Part shown: positions 23,801 through 35,684 of the stretch, piece by piece
Layout: every line of letters begins with the position of its first letter
Numbering within the stretch: position 1 is the first letter of the stretch
Assembly (NCBI GenBank): GCA_000827495.1
Contig: KN817547.1
Coordinates: 51,743 to 115,742 of the forward strand
Source of the DNA: Hypholoma sublateritium FD-334 SS-4
Taxonomy: Eukaryota > Basidiomycota > Agaricomycetes > Agaricales > Strophariaceae
DNA: 64,000 nt
Direction of reading: 5' to 3'
The notes under the pieces: generated by a model
Database searches by the model: none
What the model was told of the DNA's origin: nothing
The model's input: only the letters and a program-made list of their open reading frames with translations
Translations under genes and position numbers: made by a program

Positions 23801-23949
23801 TACCGGGGAGCAACCAGGAGATTGACTGGAATCGGAGCATGATGTTGGCAGACGTACTTCGAGAGGACCTCAAGCATGGGCGAAAGCTATCGCTTCCTGC
23901 GCTTTCATGCACCATCGAATCTCAGTCGCTGGCTTTCGACAACCCTTAG
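20828..23949 (+). CDS. Artemis/SNM1-type DNA repair nuclease (metallo-beta-lactamase, beta-CASP, DRMBL), 952 aa
   Basis: Nuclear nuclease of the SNM1 family, which opens hairpins, trims DNA ends or removes cross-links. Exons 20828-21172, 21222-21322, 21380-21593, 21645-21773, 21823-22110, 22168-23949. Metal-binding motifs: HTHSDH at residues 39-44, LLDANHCPGAV with His about 143, LHTGDF with Asp about 164. The beta-CASP part includes YFFLNCWTWGYED. The DRMBL-like end is LVPLSRHSTLPELKEF and RPKRVVPNTLD. The layout is closer to Artemis (SNM1C) than to Pso2. After residue about 400 a long Ser/Pro-rich, probably disordered tail follows, with a basic KKRHRQDD stretch and PPAKRP that could act in nuclear import. 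The 57-base intron 22111-22167 is a multiple of three and has no stop; I removed it because doing so joins INNL directly to LVPLSRH, as in the family. If retained it would add 19 residues. Confidence 0.88.
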
Positions 23950-24142
23950 TTCGAGATCGTATTATTATTGTTATTTATGATTGTACAAGTGGTTCAAGGT
24001 GTACATTACTCGTGCGAGTGAATACGAAATACTGGTATGATTACAATTATCTAAGTAATGTGTCCCTTCTTTCAATTCAGTTTAACAAGCGCAGGGTAGA
24101 AAGAGGAAAATCGGGAGATTGTGTAGATCGCCGCGGAATGGA

Positions 24143-25485
24143 TCACCAGCCTGGATCCTCTGGCCCGTTCTCGAGGCATATTTCGAATTGCGTTTCGGAA
24201 ATGCGCTTCACCCAGCGGTAAAACTTGCGTCTGTCTCCCATTATGCGCTCCGCCTCGTTGAACAAGTTAGGATCACTAGCCCGCCACCACTGCGTCATAA
24301 AGGCGCGTGTCCTGTCGTACATAAGCATGTGTGAAGACCTCCCGACCATCCCGAGCTGGAACTTGACGAGGAAGAGCTTTCCGAGCTCCGCCGACGCCGC
24401 GCCGCCAGCGGACACAAGCTTGTCGGGAGGCCTATGTAGCGATTCGCGGGTGTTGAACATCTGACGGATTGGGACGCCACTGGGGAAGTCGGCGGGGGTG
24501 AAGGTGCGCCATGCGGCGCCACGAACGGCCTTGCAGGCGGCTTTGTGTCGAGGCCAGTCTTTCTGTTGGCACTCTGATTTCGTGTGCAATCGTCAGAAAT
24601 GGCATTAGACTGTCAGAGAAAAAGCCTGCCTTTTCCACAGTATTGAGCCGAGCGGCACCCGACGCATATATTCGCGTCTTGCTTTTGGCAGACGTCGCAG
24701 CCTGTGTCCTTGGTGATCCGCCCGATGCTCTCCATGCTCAGAGGGCTCAGAGGGAGCATGAATGATACATTTAGGTGCAAGGTCTTTAGGTTATGGCCAC
24801 TTTCTTCTAAGAGATCGTGGGTTCCAGGGGAAAGTCGCTGGGTGTTCCTGCGCAGCACGGTCAGCCAGGCATATCGCTCGAGGGCGCTTATGGACACCCT
24901 AACGATCGATTCTTGATCGGCCTTGAGGTTCGCCAGCTCGTCTTGGATGGAACTGACGGGGCCTTGTAGTTCTTTGTAGACAAGAAAAAGGAACGGGACG
25001 TGGTCTTTGGCGTTGCGCACATCCAAAACCTAAGGTACGGGTGAGTTTACGTTGTATACAGATTAATATAGCACGCGTACGCGAACGAAAACAGCCCAAT
25101 GGTTCTGCGGGCCGACGAGCAGGAAATCGCGCACGCGCGAGTCGATACCGAACGCGATGCAGTCGAGCGTCTGGCGCATCTCCTGGAAGGTCTCCCACTG
25201 GGCCGAGTGCACGCCCTTCTTGGGCATCGTCCCTGTGAAGTGCTCCATCAGGCTCCCGCGGCGCGTCGCGGCGTAGATCGTCTTGCTGTTGGACCATGGC
25301 AGAAGCTTAGGCGTGTCGATGGGTGCAGCGCCGAAGAGGAGCGCGATTTCCTGGGAGATATCGAATGCTTGGACGATGCGCTTCCTTATGCCGTCGTCTG
25401 CGATCTTGGTGGCTGGTGGGAGAATGGCGCCCGTTGAGCCAAGCAGAAAATAGAGGTCTTCTCGCAGAATTTTATCTTCGGCCAT
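24143..25485 (-). CDS. MYND zinc-finger protein, 409 aa
   Basis: Exons on the minus strand: 25485-25087, 25029-24630, 24573-24143. The MYND finger is complete once spliced: CDVCQKQDANICVGC, then AQYCGKECQQKDW, then RHKAAC, about residues 245-282. It binds zinc and usually mediates protein contacts. The region before it (start MAEDKILREDLYFLLG) is an all-helical stretch of the kind found in many basidiomycete MYND proteins of unknown role. About 120 residues follow the finger. The second intron (24629-24574) begins GCAGGC after AAAG, so it is a GC-AG intron; no GT donor restores the YC-x3-C spacing. A GTG two codons upstream is in frame, but the ATG at 25485 is the better start. Divergent from F-box gene 1, with 185 bp between the starts. 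Confidence 0.82.
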
Positions 25486-25670
25486 CGTCACTTCGTATTT
25501 GGAGCTCGAAACTTCGCAGTACCTAGCAAAGCTCAGCGTTCAATGTTCCGTTCAAGCGCAGTCGATACGAGTCGGTGTTTGAGGAATTGAATGGAAAATG
25601 CAGTGCGTGCGGAATACCCACGGTGATTCCTGTCCGTGACCAGCTCTTCCCTCTAAACTTGGCTTGAACC

Positions 25671-27182
25671 ATGGCACCCAACTTCCTATCTCTTCCGCGC
25701 GAGCTCATCGACCTTTGCGTCGACAAGCTCCACGAAAACGACAATGAGGAATCTCGGACCGCGCTGCGCGCATGCTCACTCGTTTGCAGGACACTGTGCC
25801 ACCGCTCCCGCTCACATTTATTCCGCCACATCAGCTTTTCTAGCCAGTCTACAGCGAAGCTAATACCCAGGCTTCACACTCTTCCGGAAATATTGGGATC
25901 GACGTTAGAAACCGGCATAGCGCGTTATGTGAAATCGTTTGAGATTATAATCGGTGCGTCTGCAGTATTTTCTTCCACCTTCCACGAATCACGACGTTTA
26001 TCTCGGCCCTTCAGACTCGGCAGCTGAAAACGCAAGCACTGACTTTTCATCCCTCCTCCGGGATCCTGATGGAATATTGTGCGCCATAATAAACGCCTTG
26101 CATGGGCAAGGCTATGGCGTGAGGAAGTTTTCACTGGGTATGAGTTCGAGTCCCCCCACTAAAATTGGATTCGTCGAATGGTCGGACCTTACTCCGAGCT
26201 TCCAGGAATCAATGTTTGATCTCGTAAAATCTCCAGCCCTCACATTCCTTCACATCGGCAACATATACGGGCTTCCATCGACCTTTCTACGCAACACGAG
26301 ACTGGAGCATCTGCACCTTTCTCACACTGGATTCTCTTCCTTGAACAAATCTCCTGGAGAGTCAGAAAATGGCGAGCTCACCCCTCCGGCGTTGGGATGC
26401 GTCACCATGAATCCTGCAGACTGTCTTACCGGTATTGCAGGCGGTTATTTATTCCATCTCACCCGCCTCAAGACTTTTACGTCAACCATATTCTCTGTAA
26501 GCCACATGTATATTACGTGGGAAGCCATGAAAGCGTCTGCAGGGTCCATCGAAGCTCTTCAGCTTGATTTCTACGGCGAGTCATCTAAATCTGCTGCTTC
26601 AATGCTTATCATAACGTCAAATTTGCAGAAAGTTTCCCTCCTCCCCCTCAACCTTTCGACTTGGGACAAATGCATAAATTGCAGAACCTCGCGCTGACGC
26701 ACACGGTGCTGATGCCAGATGAAGAAATCGAGATCACCACGGCGCAGACATTTGACGAGGACGTAGAACACATATACGCTCTGCTCGACACCCCCACGCC
26801 TGCGACTGCTCTGAAGAGGCTCGATATCATGATTACATCATGGCAGATATTTCCGGGTGAAGATTTCTTCGCGGGTCTTCACGAATCCTCCCGGTGGCAT
26901 ATGATCGACTCGCTCTTGACAAGTCCAAAGTTTCCAGCGTTATTCACCGTCGATTTGTTCCTGAGCCTTCCTATGCTAGTCGAGCAGGCGAGGACATTTG
27001 ACCAGAAAGTCTTCAAAACCAAGGTTTCCGATTTCTTCAAGAAAGTTCTCCCCCGTTTGTCGGCTTCGAAAAAGATAACTCTTGGGGTCGACGTCCAAGT
27101 CATACTTTTTGGATGGGGCGAGGACACCACGACTATTGACGACAACGGGGAAGAAGTTGTGTTTGCTAACCTTTTGACTTGA
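25671..27182 (+). pseudogene. F-box-like gene 1, interrupted by a one-base deletion
   Basis: The N-terminus (NFLSLPRELIDLCVDKL, then LRACSLVCRTLCHRSRSHLF) is an F-box-like helix set, which normally links a substrate receptor to Skp1 of an SCF ubiquitin ligase. Exon 1 ends at 25953 (GTGCGT donor). The next exon starts at 26015 or 26024; both acceptors are in frame. The C-terminal part is leucine-rich. At 26668-26670 the frame breaks: LSTWDK should continue as MHKLQNLALTHTV, but the bases read GACAAATGCAT, one A short. Restoring that A would give one frame to the stop at 27182. A 53-base intron with a GTTTCC donor could also join the frames but fits the consensus poorly and removes leucine-rich sequence. 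The break sits in an A-run, so a sequencing error is as likely as a true mutation. Confidence 0.65.
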
Positions 27183-27549
27183 GTGCCATTTGTCAGTGTG
27201 CTACTTTTATTACTTATCTGCCAAATGCATAAACTGATTTACCTTATTCTTAGATTCTGCACACCGTTCGTTTTCCACCTTCTGTCTGACTGGACGTTGG
27301 TGATTGGCCAGCATGTATTCACGTGAACAAGGGAGCCGTATTCGCTTTGTCAGCCTTGTCTCTTCGTCTCAACCATGCTGTCAGCCATCCCCATCTGCGA
27401 GCTTTCCTCGCCTTCCATGTCATATTCTCGTACCCACGTGCATACATAAAGCATATCTACGTCTGCATACACCCTTACCCAGATACCACATAGTGCGCAG
27501 CGTTTGAACGAGCTGGTCACTTCGGATTTCACATGCTATAAACCTCGAC

Positions 27550-29391
27550 ATGACCTCCTCGACTTCAAGGCGCAATACCTCGCTTGCCGAAGCGAGCACA
27601 TCGACTATTGTGCAACCCCTATCCAACATCCCCGTTTTATTCCCGGAGATATGGCTACTAGTCTTCCCATACCTCAAGGCTCCAGACCTACGTTCCGTGT
27701 CATTAACATCAAGCTCGTTTCGCTATATGGCCCAGCCCATTTTGTTCTCGGTACTTGACGTCTCCCCCTTCCTTCTATCCTACAACGCCGAGAAACCTAC
27801 TTTCCGCTCATTTGATTACTTCGAACGTCTAAAGGAGCGTTTGGGGTATTTCAAGCTTCCGCACATTGCACATGGAGTTCACCGCTGTTGGATTTCACCG
27901 TATGCGCGTTCGGGATTCCCGACGCGAAACCAGCAAGATGATACAAAAGCCGAGCTGATAATCGACGCTGTACTCGACATATTACCGCTTTTCCCAAATC
28001 TCACGGCGCTTTCATGGCATTGCATGGACATCACCCCGAAGTGGTGGAATACTATCCAGTCGTTGCATCTCCAGAAGTTGTGGTTAAATTCATCGACTGT
28101 TCCCCTCGCCGTTACTTCTCCATTATCTTCTGTTGTTCACCTCGATCTGGACCAATGGCCTTGGGAAGGTCGTGTGACTAACCATGTGTCCATTCACGAA
28201 GAACGGTCCCCTGGCGTAGGGGAATTAGCACTCCAGCACATCATACAGCCCGGGGTCATCCAGTCCATATCCGTCCCGAGGGTTGATACAGCCCGGCATC
28301 TCTTCTTCGTTCTCTCTCAGATGAACTACGGCCTCCGCTCGCTCAGGATCCCATTTTCCTCTGTCTCCGACCCTAATTTTGCCCTCGTCATCGAACGATG
28401 CCGTTCCTTGGAGACACTCTGCTTATTCCCTCCTTCAACCGACGAACGATCACGTGATATCAAGCTGGATAATCTGGTGACGTCGATGCTGCCGTCGCTG
28501 AAGACGTATGAAGGTCCGTATAGCCACCTCATGCAGTTTGCACGTCAACCGTTGGAGCATGCTGTACTGTGGGGCTTCGACGACCCTCCGGCGGTGTGTA
28601 ATCCGGACAGCCTGGTAGCAGTGCTGGCCGAACTCGGAGGGACAGCAGCCGGTGACAGCCTGCGATGCCTCAAGGTTACCGTCGTCGACATTACGTCTGG
28701 CTTGTTGCATATCTTCGCGTCGTTTAAATTCCTGGAGAGCATCGTGGTCCAGTCCCAAGACAGTACACCTAGGGATATGCCTCTGTCCCAGTCACTGAAG
28801 TCATCGCCAACTGTCACGGCACGTAATATTTTTCCTATCTGCTGGGTGTGGTATTTATAAGCAATGTTGCAGGCGCTGTACACGATGCTGGGAAATGTTG
28901 TTCTCCCACCAAGTGTTCGCGATATCAAGCTATCGACGCGGCTTATCAGTCGCAAACTCGATCTTGCCAGCCAGGAGCAGGAAGCCGCGGAGTTCATGGA
29001 GGCTATCGCAAACCGGCATCCTGCGATGCAGCGGATGGAGATCGCGTATGGCATATATTGGACGGGGATGTACAGTGCGGTGTGGGGCCGGCTGAGCCGG
29101 AACGCGCAGGCGCAGAGCGGCGCCGGCATGGATCAGATTAGACACGATGATGTGGATAACGGCTACTCGTTCAAGTCGTCCTCGCGCGACTACATCCTGT
29201 CGACGGTGGTCTCCAGCGTGCACCCGCTCCCGCTGGGGAAGCTGACGTTCACGGAGCACCGGCGGACGATATTGTTCCCGAACGACACCGCTGGTGCGCT
29301 GGCGGAGGGCCAGGAGACGCCCGACTTTGGGGAAAAGCGCTTTTTCGGTTTTATATGGATGCGCTTCAGGCGGCTTTTTGGGAAGGGGTAG
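27550..29391 (+). CDS. F-box-like leucine-rich protein 2
   Basis: Begins MTSSTSRRNTSLAEASTST. The F-box-like motif is VLFPEIWLLVFPYLKAPDLRSVSLTSSSF, about residues 28-57. About 380 residues of irregular leucine-rich sequence follow (LFPNLTALSWHCMD, LRSLRIPFSSVSD, SLETLCLFPPS). One intron lies near 28813-28872. The best pair I see is donor GTAATA at 28823 and acceptor TAAG ending at 28861, giving a 39-base intron; a 60-base version (28813-28872) with a weak GTCACG donor also keeps frame. The last exon ends FGFIWMRFRRLFGKG. Total is about 600 residues. The ligase target cannot be guessed. Antisense frames across the last exon are shadows. Confidence 0.72.
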
Positions 29392-29678
29392 GGAGGAGTT
29401 GTGGTTGAGGCAGATTGGGACATTGCTAGTAGGGCGTATCCTAGAGCCATGGACTCCTTTGCGGAGATAATCTTTACCTCAATATGGCAATCTCCATATA
29501 ACTCCCAGGATTCGTGCAGCAGTGCCACTGAAGCTCAAGGCCATTGTTACCCTCAAACTATTATCTCTGACCGTGAAATTTCATCGATCCCCCGAATCCG
29601 ACATGGTAGGCTTGGTATTTTCTCGTCTCGAAGGCTCTGTGTTTCGGACGGTTTCTGATTACTTTTCTTTGATATTGC

Positions 29679-31727
29679 TTTCAGCGAGAAGACGTACATT
29701 ATTCGCTCTTTGGACAGAAATTGATCATACCAGACCTCAGGGATCGGTCAGCTCAGGTTGAATCTTTGGACAGTGAAATCCGCCAGCGGGTTGGGATCGC
29801 CGATCTTCCAACGGAACTGCTCTTGTGGATCTTCAACCTCCTAGCGTCGTCTGCAAAACGGAATCCGTATTCCATGAGCCACTATCGAGACCATGTGCGG
29901 GAAGACCAAGAATGCGACTGCGACCAACACTGGGTAGAGGAGGACTTCCCAACGCGCAACATCATGTTTCCCTACGCTCCTGTGCAGGTGTGCAATCACT
30001 GGCGGGGCGTCCTCGCGCTGCAGCCCACATTCTGGACGCGCGTCATCGCCTCGCGCGCCGCAGGCATGCACACGCCGCCATATCGCTTCAAAGAGTACCT
30101 GGAGTACTCGGGCGAGCTCACGATTGACGTGTACATTGGGAATATCGGATATGAGCGCGGCTACCCGTTCGAGCGCGCGCTCATCGAGGAGTACACGCGC
30201 GTGCTTGCGCCTCACATGCATCGCTGCAGGGTCATTGACTACAGCGTGCGGTACGCGACGTCGCTACCGTTGCTGTGGCGCGGCCTGAATACTATTCCAC
30301 AGGTGCTGCACTCGCTGCAGCTAAGGAGCGAGGAGACGCACGACCCCACGGTCGCGAACCCGTGGCCGAAGCTCGAAAACGCGAATGCTTATAATATACC
30401 GTGGGCAGATATCAGATCTCGGGCAGGTGCAATGATGCGGAAAGAGGGTATCAGCTACTATGGCAAGATGATCTTAGATGGATGGAATCTTCTAGTCGCA
30501 TGCGACACCTGCCAGGATCTGCTCGTCTGCGACCATCTCGTAGTGCAAAACTATCGGCGCAGCCTCAACATCTACCACGAGAACGATGAAGACGAGGGTA
30601 TGGCCCTTGATGAAGTGCTGTGGGTCCTGTGGAAGGTACACCCCGAGGTCGACAACATCACATTCGTCAACGTTGGGCTTCCCAAAGGCTCCTCCGACGA
30701 GTCGCACGTGCTTTCAGAAGAGATCAGCCTCGCCGATCTCGTCTTCGACAACGTGGAGTTCACCATGATCGAGGAGTATTCGGAGCTCTACCCGATGGTA
30801 CAACCCGAGCGCTTCGTGATAAAAGCGTGTGCGTTCCCCGCGGCTTACGGCCAACTGCGTTTCGACAATGTCGAGCTCGTCAACATCCAAAGCGCAACAG
30901 ATCTCTCCTACTTCCTGCACCGCTGGGCGGGAGGCGCGTTGACCGTGCGCGCGTGCCCCGCGCTGACGGATACTGTTCTTCGCGAGCTAGGTATGCACCT
31001 CACACCTGAACACCTACACCCCTCGGAGGTCGAGAGCCTCGTCATCTTCGACTGCGCGAATATCACCTACGCCGGTGTGCATGAGCTGGTCCAGATGCGC
31101 GCCACGCTCGGACAGCAGATCCCGGTGATCAAGGTGCATGGCGCGATGTGGGCGATCTCTGGCGCACAGTACGCCGCGATACAGCAACGCGGGGATATCG
31201 CAGAATTTACATGGGAAGCGTGTATGCCGTGGCGCTTTTGGCCCGCCGACTCTGGCATTGCGGTGCGGCCTGAGCTGCCGGCGGACGAAGATGGGGGCGC
31301 TGAAGCGGGGGGCGAGGTGGGTGCGCACAGCTACACGCATATGCCACCCGCGGACGAATCTCTGGTGCTCGTCGAGCAGACGACGAATGAAGCACCACAC
31401 ACGGCCAACACGTCGGTGCTTGCTACGGATCTCGTTCCACATATCCTGAGCGCTGCCCCCGCGCCTGCTGTCCGGCTAATCGCACCGCTGGGCGCTGGCC
31501 CGGCGGTATTGGATAGGCGAGTGGTAAAACCATGGCGCATGTATGAGGTGTACGGATCCCTATGGAACGGCAGCGACCTGATCGTCGACCAAGGCCGGGG
31601 TGGCTCAAATCTCACTAAAGATCAGGAAATGGCAGCTGGCGACTGGGAAGAGCCTCGAACCACCAATGAGTTGTGGGACCAATGGATTACAGACGTGCCC
31701 GCACAGGAATCGGCCGATTCTTTCTAG
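29679..31727 (+). CDS. F-box-like protein 3, 5' end unresolved (about 680 aa)
   Basis: An open frame runs from an acceptor (TTTCAG at 29684) to the stop. The F-box-like motif is IADLPTELLLWIFNLLA, followed by PYAPVQVCNHWRGVLALQP, the usual form of the expanded basidiomycete F-box family. The rest has irregular leucine-rich repeats (ISLADLVFDNVEFTMIEEYS, LRFDNVELVNIQ, VESLVIFDCANITYAGVHEL) and a Pro/Ala-rich tail. The first in-frame ATG (29874) lies after the F-box, so the true start must be in an upstream exon. A phase-compatible frame ends at ATG/GTAGGC near 29606 but has no ATG of its own. This gene is the parent type of three decayed copies at 34.4, 37.2 and 56.5 kb, each next to a 7TM gene as this one is. 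Confidence 0.7.
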   Translation, partial: FQREDVHYSLFGQKLIIPDLRDRSAQVESLDSEIRQRVGIADLPTELLLWIFNLLASSAKRNPYSMSHYRDHVREDQECDCDQHWVEEDFPTRNIMFPYAPVQVCNHWRGVLALQPTFWTRVIASRAAGMHTPPYRFKEYLEYSGELTIDVYIGNIGYERGYPFERALIEEYTRVLAPHMHRCRVIDYSVRYATSLPLLWRGLNTIPQVLHSLQLRSEETHDPTVANPWPKLENANAYNIPWADIRSRAGAMMRKEGISYYGKMILDGWNLLVACDTCQDLLVCDHLVVQNYRRSLNIYHENDEDEGMALDEVLWVLWKVHPEVDNITFVNVGLPKGSSDESHVLSEEISLADLVFDNVEFTMIEEYSELYPMVQPERFVIKACAFPAAYGQLRFDNVELVNIQSATDLSYFLHRWAGGALTVRACPALTDTVLRELGMHLTPEHLHPSEVESLVIFDCANITYAGVHELVQMRATLGQQIPVIKVHGAMWAISGAQYAAIQQRGDIAEFTWEACMPWRFWPADSGIAVRPELPADEDGGAEAGGEVGAHSYTHMPPADESLVLVEQTTNEAPHTANTSVLATDLVPHILSAAPAPAVRLIAPLGAGPAVLDRRVVKPWRMYEVYGSLWNGSDLIVDQGRGGSNLTKDQEMAAGDWEEPRTTNELWDQWITDVPAQESADSF

Positions 31728-32240
31728 GGAATTTTTGGACATTTCATACCCTGAGTACAAAGATATACTTATGATGAGCATCGCGGGTTGTGAGATGCTT
31801 CTTTTCGATTTTGCTTGCCAAGTTCCGGTTACTCACTACCGACATCACTCGTTCTTGCAATTATTACACGCACTGCCTAGAAGAGATGGTGATGTGGGTT
31901 GCCTGATATGCTCTCTGGATCTGAGCACTTACTAGCGCATTGGTTTCTTACAAGCACCCTGGGTCTTCTACACTGAAGTATCCCTCGTCCACTATTAAAA
32001 GTTCGTTCTTACTTGCGATATACGGAATTACTGGGGTGATAAATGCCTGGTAATATCATAATTTCAGAGAACGCAGACACTTCAAATGATTTCCGTGATA
32101 GTTCAACCTGCCAAAGGGTATCACGGACATCTGTGATGATCGTAGGTATGTCACCAGGAGGGCTAATTCGAGTAATTATAAAGCATGGCGTATATTATTT
32201 AACGGAGTGTTGCTTCATCTCTCTGCTACACTGGACCTGA
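31728..32240. other. Intergenic, no gene seen
   Basis: About 510 bp separating F-box gene 3 from the 7TM A gene that follows it in the same orientation. No motif found. Confidence 0.5.
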
Positions 32241-33478
32241 ATGTCCTCCCTAAACGCAACTGGTATGCTGCCGAACCCATTCACGCCTTTGGCATTTGTG
32301 AGCCCGGGGGAGGCATACCAAATCATGGCAGCAAATTATGCAGCAGCAGCGTCCCTTGCGGTGAGCCGAATCAACCGATGTCGTGACCCTCGTCCAACTT
32401 ACCTGAAAATACAGATTTTGATATGGGACATCCTGGACAATATTGTCGGCGATTATTGTTTTCTAAAATCACGTATGAATCTTCCGTTATTTTCATATTT
32501 CGTATCCAGGTTTGTGCAGAGCGCTCCAATATTTGTCCTTTCACACTAAAATAACATGGAAGAATTGGGGCCATGGGATACCTGTTGGGCTCGGTGATAT
32601 TTTCAAGTAAGCTCTGAATATACCGGTTCGTAGGAATGAATATATTTATACCACAATATCCAAGGCGTGCCGATTGGGCATTGTGCCCTTGCTGAGAAAA
32701 TAGTGACATCATGGTGTCCAGTGGCATTTTCATCTACGGCCTTACTGTTCTTTCTCCGACTTCGCGCGGTCTACAACCGAAATCGAGTTGTTGTAGCAAC
32801 TTTTTTTGTGCTATGGCTCGCCCTTCTGGCGGCGTCGATTTCCATTCCATTCAATACCAGGGGAGCGGAAGTTGGACCAACCAAATACTGCACCGTTGTA
32901 TTCGTCGCCGAGGGAGTATTTATCGTGCAGCTGACTCCATTGCTATACGATACGCTGGTATTTGCTGCCATCTCCTGGCGATTATGTCGGGTTGCATGTA
33001 TCAAACCATCTGGACCTAAAGAAAACCTGAAACTGTTGTTTCTTGGGAAGTACCTTCCAGCATTTACCAAGAGCCTCTATCTTGACGGCCAGATCTATTA
33101 TTTGTAAATTTCAAAGTTTATTTGATACACTGATTCTTACAAGATTCTTACGTCTTTTTCAGGACTGTATTACTTGGCGGAGTTGTCGTTGCTTTCTTCA
33201 TATTCGCCCCTGAAATTCAAACACCACTGAGGATGATAGCGTCGGCGCCATATGTCGTCCTCGTCAATATAATGGCATGTAGGGTCTACCGGCGGACGCG
33301 GATGGGGTTAATACGAGAGTCCGAGATATCAACGTCTGCCATTGACCGGGCCATACCAGTTGAACACACAATCATTTTCGAAAACCACAGTGCAATCACT
33401 ACCAACTCTACCGCTACACATATCAGTTCCCGCTATCTTGCGATGGACTCTAAGACCGAACCGAGCAGCCTAGCTTGA
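32241..33478 (+). CDS. Seven-TM-like membrane protein, copy A, 337 aa
   Basis: Exons 32241-32360, 32415-32509, 32563-32606, 32665-33103, 33163-33478; the sum is an exact frame. Hydrophobic segments in order: ANYAAAASLAILIWDIL, LFSYFVSRIGAMGYLLGSVI, VAFSSTALLFFLRLRAVY, VVVATFFVLWLALLAASI, VQLTPLLYDTLVFAAISWRL, VLLGGVVVAFFIF, VVLVNIMACRVYRR. That suggests seven helices, a short outer N-terminus and a cytosolic tail. The family is common and lineage-expanded in Polyporales and resembles DUF6533 proteins; its function is unknown. The tail has the conserved block IRESEISTSAI, also kept in the other three copies. It lies 513 bp downstream of F-box gene 3. Intact. Confidence 0.8.
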
Positions 33479-34365
33479 AATGAGTATGAACTTAGTAGCA
33501 GGTCCATACCGTTCATACTATCAGTAGACTCCACATTTCTGTTGTCCATTCACTTATCGTTAAATACGCTCATACACCCAAACAATAATCCACAGCATCT
33601 TCCTAATGTATCAAATCATATCAGTGTCAATGCAAAAAGATTACGAGAAGACCAATCAGATACGCATTTTCACCAAGTAATCCCGGCACGCCCTTGATTT
33701 CCACGCTCTTCTTAATTTTCTATATTATACCAGAGTGTTCAATAATTTCTAGAGGTCAATCTATGCTAAAAGGTCCAATACAAGCAAGCATTATATGCTT
33801 GTACCACCAGTACTTACTGGCCCCCGTGCGGACATCCGGGGTCTGTGGGTAGAGCCGGCAGATATTTGAGCTCCGTCGGCATACCCCGGAGCGACGTTTC
33901 GCTTTTGCTCAGACAAGTTTGTGACTCCTCAAGACAAGCCTTGGACAAGCCTAGCACGAGCGGAAAGCTCGTTTAGCGCGCGCTTCGGACCCACACTTCC
34001 AATCTCGTCCATGTATCTCTGCACACCTGCTGGCACCCGTGCTGCGAGTCATCAACTGGCGTTTGAATGCGCTGGAACTTGGCGTCGCTGGCTCGCTGTC
34101 GGCCTCCAGGTGTCTGATATCCAACACGTCCCTCTCGTTCCTTCATGTGACAACCCCACCCCTCTCCATGGAACGATGAGGTGTCGCATCATGCCGTGCG
34201 TCCCTCTCGTTCTTTGCGTGCAACCCCCCCCTGCCCTCCGCACTTTCGTTGGCGTGTGGTTGGACATATGCCTCTGGGTGTACGCCGTGGGTCTTTCGAC
34301 GCGCGGGGGCTCTGAGTCTCGCTCCGCTGTCTTGCTTGCGCTCGTGCGTTGAGGCGCCCTCACTG
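33479..34365. other. Intergenic, no gene seen
   Basis: About 890 bp after 7TM A. Several GC-rich frames at 34000-34360 lack motifs; they may be the most decayed part of the F-box remnant that follows. Confidence 0.4.
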
Positions 34366-35170
34366 CCGACCCTTCGTGCCCACTTGCCCATTTCCCGAAA
34401 ACTACGGCCCACTGCATTTCGACGGGTTCGAGCTTGTCTACATCCAGAGTGACGCGAACTTTTCTACTTCTTGCACCGTTGACGGTCCGCGCGTGGCCTG
34501 AACTGTCGAACGCTGTCCTCCTTGAAAGGGGACGTACCTCGCACCCGCGCACTCTACCCCCCGACTGCATTGCACCCTGCTCATTCTCCGGCTGGTCGCC
34601 AGTCTACTGTTGAATCAGGTGTAATGATTTATTTATTGATGCGTCTCACCCCCCCGCGCGCCTGCACTCCCTGGAGATCGAGAGCTTCGTCATCAACTGC
34701 GCGAGTGTCACCTATCCTGGCGTGCGCGCAGGTCGTACTGCGCTCCATGCTTGCGCAGTCGGGTCTGGCGATCACTTACGCGCAGTGCCGCGGATTCCTT
34801 TACGTAGGATACACACGCGCCGTGGTGCTTTTGGCCGAGGATCCCGTTAGCGCAGTGAGGCCTGAGCCCCCGGCGAACGATGGTGGGGCACGGAAGCAGG
34901 CGGCGCGGAAGCAGGCGGCGCGGCTGGTGTTGGGCGGCTGTTCATGCCTACACGCATGTGCATCTCCCCAACGAGGGCTCTTGCTCGTACAGCAGGCGAC
35001 CGATGACGCACAGCGGAGCTCGCAACGGATCTCTATCCGCGCCGTCGGTGTTGCATTGGGGGAACATCTACTCTGGACACTCCGCAGTTTCGGATCGAAA
35101 AATTTAGCACCGAGGACAGCTGCGCTCGTGGTGCTTCTTCACGAGGTTCTTTGTGGGCCCGGCGACCTTT
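34366..35170 (+). pseudogene. Decayed copy of F-box gene 3, unit 2
   Basis: Nucleotides at 34395-34460 (ending TTCGAGCTTGTCTACATCCA) match F-box gene 3 at 30840-30900. Matches continue with LEIESFVINCASVTYPGV against VESLVIFDCANITYAGV and with TGAGGCCTGAGCCCCCGGCGAACG against its counterpart at 31262-31290. Frames are broken by indels and stops, and no F-box remains. Only the C-terminal half is recognisable. It stands about 500 bp before 7TM B, the same order as F-box 3 and 7TM A. Confidence 0.6.
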
Positions 35171-35684
35171 GGTATGGTCAGTGACACAGTGGTGTCGACA
35201 AGGTAACAAATGCAAATATAAAACAGCAGGCGTACGTCGGTCATCACGGTTTCCTGAATCCTGTTCTCAAAGAGAACAGCGATCTCTGTTCTTTAAATAT
35301 TCAGAGCACAAAGATACACTACGTGAGACACTTCTGCGTTGACGTTTCTCAGGTCTAAGTACAGATATCACTCGCGAACGGAGCAGACTAGATGGTGATC
35401 ATTGCTACTGGGTGAATACGAGCGAATGGACTTCTGAGGCCGCAGCTTCCGTTCTTCTACCAGTCGCACCTCATCCTTTCTGCTTCCTTGGAAAACGAAG
35501 GAGTCACCTGAGGTACCAAGGGTTGCACCCAAATATCCGTCGACGTTCACGATTTTAGGGCATCAAGACACTTTAGATCATGACCACGTCTAAGATTATC
35601 TCCGTGGTAATTTGATGTAAGTACTCTATCAATCATGTCATTTATATTCAAGGAAGAAGTTTGACCCCTCTGCCCCAGTCCTGA

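Noticed and set aside
28545..29129. Minus-strand frame of 194 codons across the end of F-box gene 2
   Set aside because: Overlaps a well-supported coding exon and its intron; composition is that of a shadow frame.
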